Below, in pieces: positions 57,172 to 64,000 of a stretch of DNA of 64,000 nt. The notes under the pieces are model-generated. The model ran no database searches and was not told the origin of the DNA. It saw only the letters and a list, made by a program, of their open reading frames with translations. Origin of the DNA: Lenzites betulinus (taxonomy: Eukaryota; Basidiomycota; Agaricomycetes; Polyporales; Polyporaceae); contig JABYQU010000006.1 of the NCBI GenBank assembly GCA_022264855.1, positions 1,070,844-1,134,843 on the forward strand. Reading direction: 5' to 3'. A program made the translations under genes and the position numbers. How positions within the stretch are numbered: the stretch's first letter is position 1; each line of letters opens with the position of its first letter.

Positions 57172-57657
57172 GAGCCGTCCATTCACACGTTTCGTGGTTC
57201 GGTGGGAGGAAAAAACCTGGAACCATTCAATGGCGGGTCCTCGCCTACAAGTACTAGAAATGCGCGGCCCCGCAACCGTTCTCCTGGTCGAGCCCCTCGA
57301 CGCTTCTTGCTATGATACAGTCCGATGTTCGAGGGAGCAGATGGACGTACGTAACTACAAATCTGGGGCAAGAAGTGGTGTCCAAATGAAAGAACCATAC
57401 TCGAACGTCAACCGTCCGCGCGGTGCGCTGACCTCGAAGGAATTGCTCAGCGAGCGATCGTCCTGCCCGACGTGTGTCCCTATTGACTTACGCTCGTCAC
57501 CGCCGACACAACAGCGGGGAAACGCGTCGCCGATCGTCACAGCCTACCGTCTTTGAGACCAACGCGCCTTGCGAACTTCGACTGTCCGAGTGTCTGTAGA
57601 GGGGGAATGGAGTATGGTGAAATGAAACAGCGGAAGATCATGTAGCTGGAACTCAAA
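57172..57657. other. Unassigned spacer between copia and gypsy remnants
   Basis: Nothing recognised. The 3' part of the gypsy element (RT, integrase, 3' LTR) is not found here. Confidence 0.4.
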
Positions 57658-58050
57658 TCAGGGAACGTACGTGTGCTGTAGCAAGTCGGAAGAGTCTGGG
57701 TCCGAGATGTGCTTCTCTAGCTCGGCTTCTTCGTCATCCTCCACCGTAGCCATATGGCTACTCTTGTCTCGTATCTCCTCCCATTGCCCTATAGCAATTT
57801 GTTCCATTACTCGGCCTATTCGGCGCTGATTCTCCTCCTTGGCTACTTTTAGCCGGTGTTCCGACGAATGCACCGAAGGCGGCATCTCTTCCATGATTAC
57901 AGGCATTGAGCTATTTTTTGCCCGTCCTTGATGTCGAATTGGAATGTCTACGGCCTCCTTGCCGTCCCCTCCCCTTTCCATACTCGACTCTGAGAGCGCA
58001 TGACGCGTGCGGGAGGGCTCCACCTTAGTGGATTGCGTCATGCTCCCCTA
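57658..58050 (-). pseudogene. Start of gypsy pol after an in-frame UAG, truncated before RT
   Basis: Continues in the same frame as gag-protease after the TAG at 58050-58048: GGG AGC ATG ACG CAA. The ATG is at 58041. It encodes about 127 residues (MTQSTKVEPSRTRHALSES ... LLQHTYVP), a charged linker of the type that precedes RT, then stops at 57658 where gypsy homology ends. RT, RNase H and integrase are lost. Confidence 0.7.
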
Positions 58051-61000
58051 TTTGACAGGATTAGCCTTGTTCGGCACGCGATTCCCTGGCCTATACTCCT
58101 TCATCGCCGTATTGATAATTGGTTCTTTGAATAACGGTATCACCGTTCCTCTGACCACTATCTGGTCACGGCCAAAATCTAAGAGCACTCCATGCTCACG
58201 ACAAAACACTGTTCCCAGTATGGCATCGTATCGGTCTATGTCGACAACGTCGAAGTAGTGTTCTTTCTTAACAGTTCCCACTGTCAAAGTAGCCCTTGCA
58301 CCAAAATTAATGCGGGTCTTGCTACCCTTCGTGCCCAGTTGAAGCCCTACTGGCTCCTTCAAATCAACCCTGCTAGCTTTGCAGATATAGGCAAATTCCG
58401 GAGTAATAGAATCCGTAGTACACCCAGAGTCAAACAGCACAAGCGCCTTGACGTTGTTTATCCATAGTTCGGCGCATAATGTACGCTGGCTGTCTAGCCT
58501 CCGTTGTGGTTGATCCCCATCATCCGTGGCCTTTCGCACTTTAGCGTCGTATAACCATGCGTGCCTCAAGCCCTTGTCTCTCGCTACGGCCATGCTATTA
58601 AGCCGTTCGGCCTCACCGACACCATCGTTTCGTAGGGACTCTACCCTCATGGCCCCAAATAATACGGCGTCCCCGTAATCGTCTATTTCGCCTGGCGAGT
58701 CCGCCTCGTTCACATCGCTTTCGTACTGCGATCCGCCGTAGCCCGGTTCAGACTGGGGATACTCATCCTCATCGGGATATGTCTCCTCGTCCATGAGCCC
58801 TTCGGCTTCGTATTCACTAGCTTCCAAGGCTTTCTCGTCTGAGGCTGCCTGAGCGTTTAGCCCGCTATTCTCATGGTCCGAATTGTCATCCACTACTCTT
58901 TGTGCAAACATCTTCGGCCCAGCGATTCCTCGCTGATTGAATTTGGGACAAGTGGGGTCGGCCGCATAATGACCTATCTGTCCACATGCAAAACATTTCA
59001 CAGTCGCTTTACTGGCATTCGGCTTATCAGTCCGTTGTTGAGGGGCATGAGGCGCAGCAGGCGGAGCTGAGGGCTTATTTGAGGCATTCACGCCTCGAAA
59101 TCCTCGCCTACCAAACCCCCTAGACACGCTGCGAACAGGTCGCGAGGCTCCCTTCTCCGCGTCCTCCTTGGGTTTATTACCCTTGTGGTCATTAGCACTC
59201 TTGCTACTAGCAGGGTGTGCTGCAGTCGATGTCCTCGACTTTCGGCGCATTGCCATAGACCGTGAGTTTTGCTCTAGGTCCAATGCTGCTTGATACAGCT
59301 CCGTCAATGAATTATACTGCACGGACAGGCCGTTATATACAGTCAACAATTCCTCGAATCGGTCGGGCAACGCGTCCATGAATTTCTGACGTTGTTGGAA
59401 CTGAGTGGGAGTCTCCCACATGCGCTCTGCATGATATAGTAATCGTTCGTATAACGAGGCAACTCCGCCCTTCTCGGCACTATACTGCAATTGTTCAAAT
59501 TCATGAGCGGCGACCATATGGATGTCCCGATGTATAAACCGGCGATATAGGCCGACGATGGCCTCGTCAAACCACCAATCGCGTTTATCGCGTGAAGGGG
59601 ATCGAATGGTATTCTGGAACCAAGTGGCTGCGTCGCCGCCCAGGCAGGTGCCTAATATTCGCACTCGATCCCCGTCCAGCTCAGGACCTGTAATTCGTAA
59701 TGTACTAAAGTATTCCAGCAGATTCTGGAGCCAAACTATAAACCCATCTGGGTCATCCTTGCCCTCAAATGCCTTGGGCACCGCCAATTTGGCTACTTTA
59801 AGATATGCTGGCGGCGCCGTGGTAGGTGGGTCGGCTACCGACTCTTGAATCATGTCCAATATACGTTGGACGCCTTGTATATCCCTGGGTCCGTTTCCAG
59901 GCACAAGGTAGGCCAGATCGTCCCGTCCAGCCATGGCACCAGGCGTTTGCCCCGCCGCTGAGCTCATCCGATTGTCCGGAAATCGAGAAGGGGCCATGGA
60001 TCGGCGGGACCGTAAAGGGTCCGCTCTGGCGAATACGGAGATCGAAGGCATGGTGGTACGCCAAAATGGCGTAGTCGAAGCGGACGATTCATCGCGGCCT
60101 TCCGCGGCTCCAGTACGTCTGCGGCGCAAGTTAGCGGAGTCGAATGCCACGCTTCTTCGTGGCTCTGGAATGTCCAGCGGGCTACGAGTGGTTGTAGCCG
60201 ACAATAACGGCGTGTTATTGGGCGGAGCAGGCGCACTTCTGGAGGGCCCAGACACGTCGGACTTAGCTAGTCCAGCTGCGGTTAGCCGTTGGAGCCGGCC
60301 GTGTTTCAGCCTTTCATGAGGATCAACATCCTCGTCCGACTGTCCTACTTCCGAGGCAGCGTCCAATAGTTCCCCTTCTACCTCGTCCTCCTCGTCCCGA
60401 TGCCATTGCCTAGGAGATCCTTGGGAAACGTCTACTGCGGGCGTTTCAACATGCACATCAGCATATCCTTCCGGGATGTCTCCATCTTCGCCGTCTTCGG
60501 CGATTCTTCCCAGTAGGTCGGATACTTGAGCATTAAGCTCGTCCTCTGCTCGTTGCACTTCCAGGCGCAGCGTCGAAAATCTGCGTCTCGACGCCTGTAA
60601 CAATGATACCAGCTGAAGTGCTGACGACTGGCTTATAGCCATGTTTGGGCCAATTATTGGTGAGGACCGGGGACTAACCATGCCTACCGGCATATCATCT
60701 ACCGGCTCGGCCTCCTTGTCTAACTGACTAGGCGGTCGAGATCTCACAGATACATTGGACACTCGTGCCGAATGGTATCCTTCAGTTCGAGATGACGGCC
60801 GTGGAGCGGCCCGGCCCTTGCCCTTGTCGGCCGCGGAAGTCCTGCCCCTCGTGGTTTCCACATGTAGGGCAGAGCTCAATCCCAGCTGACTAGCTGTTGG
60901 CACATCCTCCGGAGTAGATCCCGGCGACACCCGGGGAAATTGGTATGACTCGCGGCGATCTACGCGACTATGGGCTCTAGTCGCGGCCTGAGAGCCTGTT

Positions 61001-61140
61001 TGTGTAGGCGATTCCCGCCTGGAGGCACTCGGCCTGTAAGGTCCAGCACCACTCGTGGTGACTGGACCCGAGGGAGTCGTCGGGCGCGACGATCGAGATG
61101 GCCTTCTGCTGCTGGCCGGGAAGTTCCCAGGGACTTCCAT
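58048..61140 (-). CDS. Ty3/gypsy Gag-protease polyprotein, 1030 aa
   Basis: Capsid/nucleocapsid precursor plus aspartic protease of an LTR retrotransposon. ATG 61140 (MEVPGNFPASSRRP). A long Ser/Pro/Arg-rich N-terminus (about 400 residues); then the retrotransposon gag domain about residues 450-620 (KAFEGKDDPDGFIVWLQN, DAATWFQNTIR, RRFIHRDIHMVAAHEFEQL). A CCHC knuckle CFACGQIGHYAADPTC lies near residue 720. An acidic segment follows, then a retropepsin-like protease with LVLFDSGCTTDSI (DSG motif) and YDAILGTVF. The frame is intact for all 1030 codons and ends at TAG 58050-58048, with the same frame continuing into pol. Intact gag beside a deleted pol suggests a recent element truncated after insertion. 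Confidence 0.95.
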   Translation of the reverse strand: MEVPGNFPASSRRPSRSSRPTTPSGPVTTSGAGPYRPSASRRESPTQTGSQAATRAHSRVDRRESYQFPRVSPGSTPEDVPTASQLGLSSALHVETTRGRTSAADKGKGRAAPRPSSRTEGYHSARVSNVSVRSRPPSQLDKEAEPVDDMPVGMVSPRSSPIIGPNMAISQSSALQLVSLLQASRRRFSTLRLEVQRAEDELNAQVSDLLGRIAEDGEDGDIPEGYADVHVETPAVDVSQGSPRQWHRDEEDEVEGELLDAASEVGQSDEDVDPHERLKHGRLQRLTAAGLAKSDVSGPSRSAPAPPNNTPLLSATTTRSPLDIPEPRRSVAFDSANLRRRRTGAAEGRDESSASTTPFWRTTMPSISVFARADPLRSRRSMAPSRFPDNRMSSAAGQTPGAMAGRDDLAYLVPGNGPRDIQGVQRILDMIQESVADPPTTAPPAYLKVAKLAVPKAFEGKDDPDGFIVWLQNLLEYFSTLRITGPELDGDRVRILGTCLGGDAATWFQNTIRSPSRDKRDWWFDEAIVGLYRRFIHRDIHMVAAHEFEQLQYSAEKGGVASLYERLLYHAERMWETPTQFQQRQKFMDALPDRFEELLTVYNGLSVQYNSLTELYQAALDLEQNSRSMAMRRKSRTSTAAHPASSKSANDHKGNKPKEDAEKGASRPVRSVSRGFGRRGFRGVNASNKPSAPPAAPHAPQQRTDKPNASKATVKCFACGQIGHYAADPTCPKFNQRGIAGPKMFAQRVVDDNSDHENSGLNAQAASDEKALEASEYEAEGLMDEETYPDEDEYPQSEPGYGGSQYESDVNEADSPGEIDDYGDAVLFGAMRVESLRNDGVGEAERLNSMAVARDKGLRHAWLYDAKVRKATDDGDQPQRRLDSQRTLCAELWINNVKALVLFDSGCTTDSITPEFAYICKASRVDLKEPVGLQLGTKGSKTRINFGARATLTVGTVKKEHYFDVVDIDRYDAILGTVFCREHGVLLDFGRDQIVVRGTVIPLFKEPIINTAMKEYRPGNRVPNKANPVK

Positions 61141-61200
61141 GTTCTATTCGAAATAGTCAGTAGTCACTGATGACGTGTACGTCGCCCAGTGAGGCGTAGC

Positions 61201-61470
61201 TGTAAAGCTTCACGGAAAGCTAAAAAAGTGTTAAGTTCACGTGGGTGCTTTTACCGTGCCCAATTCCTAACGAAGTAGCTTGGTCCGGGCCTTTATTAGG
61301 CGGCGTACTCCGTGAGGATGGTGGGCGTTGGCAAAAGACTTGCCCCACCAGGCGCCCGAGTCCCGAATACTCGGACGCCGTATGCGACTACGTATTACAT
61401 AATAGAATGAGTTATTCTACGGGTAACGAATACCAGCCCTCGGGCTAAGTCCACCGGAGCGTCCCTTACA
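61201..61470 (-). repeat. 5' LTR of the gypsy element, about 270 bp
   Basis: On the minus strand it starts TGTAAGGG at 61470, directly against the satellite array, and ends AAGCTTTACA at 61201, giving TGTAA...TTACA ends. The gag start codon lies 60 bases further. The 3' LTR that would confirm it is absent from the window. Confidence 0.6.
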
Positions 61471-62392
61471 GCTGCCGCCTGGTAGGGAGCCCAACTAAAT
61501 CTCTGCCGTTTTTCACGTATGTGGTACCGCCTGGTGCGCATTTCAAATGCGAATCAGACGCCACCATTCGCGCCTGATTTCGCTGCCCCGTTCCCAGCTG
61601 AGAGCATTTCTGGTGTTTCCCGACTGTGCTGCCGCCTGGTAGGGAGCCCAACTAAATCTCTGCCGTTTTTCACGTATGTGGTACCGCCTGGTGCGCATTT
61701 CAAATGCGAATCAGACGCCACCATTCGCGCCTGATTTCGCTGCCCCGTTCCCAGCTGAGAGCATTTCTGGTGTTTCCCGACTGTGCTGCCGCCTGGTAGG
61801 GAGCCCAACTAAATCTCTGCCGTTTTTCACGTATGTGGTACCGCCTGGTGCGCATTTCAAATGCGAATCAGACGCCACCATTCGCGCCTGATTTCGCTGC
61901 CCCGTTCCCAGCTGAGAGCATTTCTGGTGTTTCCCGACTGTGCTGCCGCCTGGTAGGGAGCCCAACTAAATCTCTGCCGTTTTTCACGTATGTGGTACCG
62001 CCTGGTGCGCATTTCAAATGCGAATCAGACGCCACCATTCGCGCCTGATTTCGCTGCCCCGTTCCCAGCTGAGAGCATTTCTGGTGTTTCCCGACTGTGC
62101 TGCCGCCTGGTAGGGAGCCCAACTAAATCTCTGCCGTTTTTCACGTATGTGGTACCGCCTGGTGCGCATTTCAAATGCGAATCAGACGCCACCATTCGCG
62201 CCTGATTTCGCTGCCCCGTTCCCAGCTGAGAGCATTTCTGGTGTTTCCCGACTGTGCTGCCGCCTGGTAGGGAGCCCAACTAAATCTCTGCCGTTTTTCA
62301 CGTATGTGGTACCGCCTGGTGCGCATTTCAAATGCGAATCAGACGCCACCATTCGCGCCTGATTTCGCTGCCCCGTTCCCAGCTGAGAGCAT
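61471..62392 (-). repeat. Satellite array, 157-bp monomer, about 5.9 copies (right arm, inverted)
   Basis: Reverse complement of the 48.4-51.2 kb monomer, repeating every 157 bases (equivalent positions 61519, 61676, 61833, 61990, 62147, 62304). Copies look identical to those on the left. The outer edge stops at ...GAGAGCAT (62392), which is the same monomer phase as the outer edge of the left array (ATGCTCTC at 48436). Confidence 0.98.
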
Positions 62393-62520
62393 CTTTAGAA
62401 AGTTCACATTGCGTCCTGCACCTTTTTTGCTTGACTCATCACTTCATGCGCGTACTATTGCAATCACCATCAACCCATTACATTGCTGTATTCTATCACC
62501 CTGTCCTCGCCTATCCACCA

Positions 62521-64000
62521 TTACATGTTGTTTCCCAGAGACATGGCCAATCTGGCATCAGCGCTCAGCCTGCGCTTCTTGTGTGGTCTGTCCAGCGACA
62601 GCATATTGTTGTCCTTGTCTTGAACGGTGGTCACAGGCACCGCAAAGCCAGAGTGGTCGGCATCTCCTTCATCTGGTACACCCTTGTGCTTCCTCCTCTT
62701 CTGAGCTTTTGGTTTGGCTTGCCAACCTCCAGGACCGCTTGCTTGCTTGCTTGCCGTATGACGAACACCCGACTTGTGCCGCCCCTCCTTCTTGCGCAGA
62801 AGGTTCGCTGTGTCACGCTGCTGGAAGTGAACAGGCAGCATAGGGCTCTGATGGCAGACCGCCAACCTACGTAACATGAGCATAGTAGACACAGTGACGA
62901 GCAAAACAGAATGTTGGTACGCACGACCAGTTCTTCTTCCCCTTTGGGCCGGCACGGACGACACGGACCCCAAGAGCACAGTACTCCAGGGGTCCAATGG
63001 CCACAGCCCGTGACTTTATCACACTGACAAATGTACGCGCATCACGTACATCTGTAGCAGCGCGATAAAACACATCAGCCGTAACTTCTGGAAGAGCAGG
63101 CCGTGGGTCCTTCTCCTCCTTCTTTCTACCCTTCTTGGGGACAGACAAAGGTTTATACAGGCTGGAGCAGATCTATTAGCATGTGTCCATGAGTGTATTC
63201 AAACACTTACATTCTTCCAAATGGAATCAGCCCACTTGGGAATGGCGATGTAACAGACCACACCGTTGTCTGAGTGTCCGAGAAGTAGAGTGAGACGTCC
63301 AGCGCAGAAGCACGGCGAGTGCTCCGAGGAACAAAGAGCTCCGCACGGTAAATGTCCAACTTTAGGTGGGTACATACATCCAGTGTCAGTGATGCAGTCT
63401 TGTTGTTGTCGTCTTTGCATGGTCCTGGTGGGAGATGAGTGGTGTCGGTCTGCAGCAGATTGGGCAGCCATCAATATTTGCTCTGCTTGTCTCCATCACA
63501 GAAGTGGTGCACTCAACTGGCAGATTCTCATGACCTGATTGAAGCAGTCAAAATGGAGCTGCAGCATGTAGAATTGATCAAATGTAAGGGACATACCTAG
63601 ACTGCGGTACATGAGTGTAAGCGGATCGCTAGCATTGTGTCGAGAGGTACCAAGCTCATGCCCGCACATCATATCCCATTCCTCATAACCGAAGATGAGA
63701 TGACCCAAGTTAACGTCCTTGCAGCGGAAAGCAGCCTCAAGGTATGTAGGTTCAAAAACATCGTAGAGGTCGATAGGTTTGGCAGGATCAGAACGGGTGG
63801 CCGCGTCCTCAGAGTCTGGGTGAACGCCCACATATTTATTCAGGAGCTCCTACCCAAATGAAGCTATTAGTGCCTGATCAATTCATGTGAGATGAGCGAA
63901 AGACATACTTCATGGGCTTTGACCAGTTCCTTCATGCGGGAAGGCATGTACACGCGGCGCTTCCCGTGGACATGGAGACGGTGAGAGAAGCTGAGGCGTT
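62521..64000 (-). CDS. Unrecognised spliced gene, 5' end outside the window
   Basis: Minus strand; TAA at 62521-62523 after RLAMSLGNNM. Likely exons: RVYMPSRMKELVKAHE (about 63910-63960); VGVHPDSEDAATRSDPAKP with FEPTYLEAAFRCKDVNLGHL and FGYEEWDMMCGHELGTSRH (63850-63590); a Cys-rich exon with PCGALCSSEHSPCFCAGRL and IPKWADSIWKN (63470-63210); KGRKKEEKDPRPALPEVTAD with SRAVAIGPLEYCALGVRVV (63150-62930); and a basic C-terminal exon with KAQKRRKHKG and HKKRRLSADA, likely nuclear-localisation signals. No family recognised. The Cys cluster suggests metal binding, and the KxxK/R-rich tail suggests a nuclear or transposon-linked protein, but both are guesses. Confidence 0.5.

Noticed and set aside
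48432..62392. Starship-type giant element
   Set aside because: No DUF3435 tyrosine recombinase gene seen; content is retroelement debris and satellites.

Overview
The window looks like nuclear DNA of a filamentous basidiomycete, most probably a mushroom-forming agaricomycete (perhaps Polyporales; the order is a guess). It is GC-rich, genes carry many short introns (about 45-80 bases, GT..AG), and several families are typical of Agaricomycetes: alpha-type protein kinases, a spliced integrase-core gene, Tnp2 transposase relics and Fe2OG-like proteins.

Conserved housekeeping genes: KAP95 (importin beta-1, truncated by the left edge) and LSM7 share a divergent promoter at 2.46-2.83 kb. A rhodanese/dual-specificity phosphatase and a DEF1-like CUE protein are divergent around 23.5 kb. 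An SRAP/HMCES abasic-site protein follows (27.5-29.2 kb), then choline-phosphate cytidylyltransferase (33.0-34.7 kb), a small secreted cysteine protein (36 kb) and an NRP1-like RanBP2 zinc-finger protein (38.6-41.0 kb). Three paralogous Fe2OG-like genes lie at 3.7-7.3, 7.8-9.5 and 29.9-31.7 kb.

Mobile DNA: a full-length non-LTR retrotransposon of about 10.5 kb (9.86-20.33 kb) has a 15-bp target duplication, a poly(A) tail, ORF1, ORF2 and an extra 160-codon upstream ORF. A Tnp2 relic lies at 41.8 kb and a complete seven-exon integrase-core gene at 42.5-44.4 kb. An alpha-kinase gene follows on the minus strand (45.2-48.2 kb).

From 48.4 to 62.4 kb the sequence is a composite block. About 17.5 copies of a 157-bp satellite form its left edge, and about 5.9 copies of the same satellite in inverted orientation form its right edge. 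Both arrays stop at the same monomer phase. Between them lie a decayed Ty1/copia element (itself interrupted by a 1.45-kb insertion with a 7-bp duplication), a second copia fragment in opposite orientation, and a truncated Ty3/gypsy gag-protease element with a 270-bp LTR and an in-frame UAG. A partial, unrecognised spliced gene fills 62.5 kb to the right edge.

The least-explained structures are the inverted satellite block and the structured 5' end plus extra ORF of the LINE. No tRNA or rRNA gene was recognised. Exon boundaries given to the base were checked by reading frame; other gene models are approximate.
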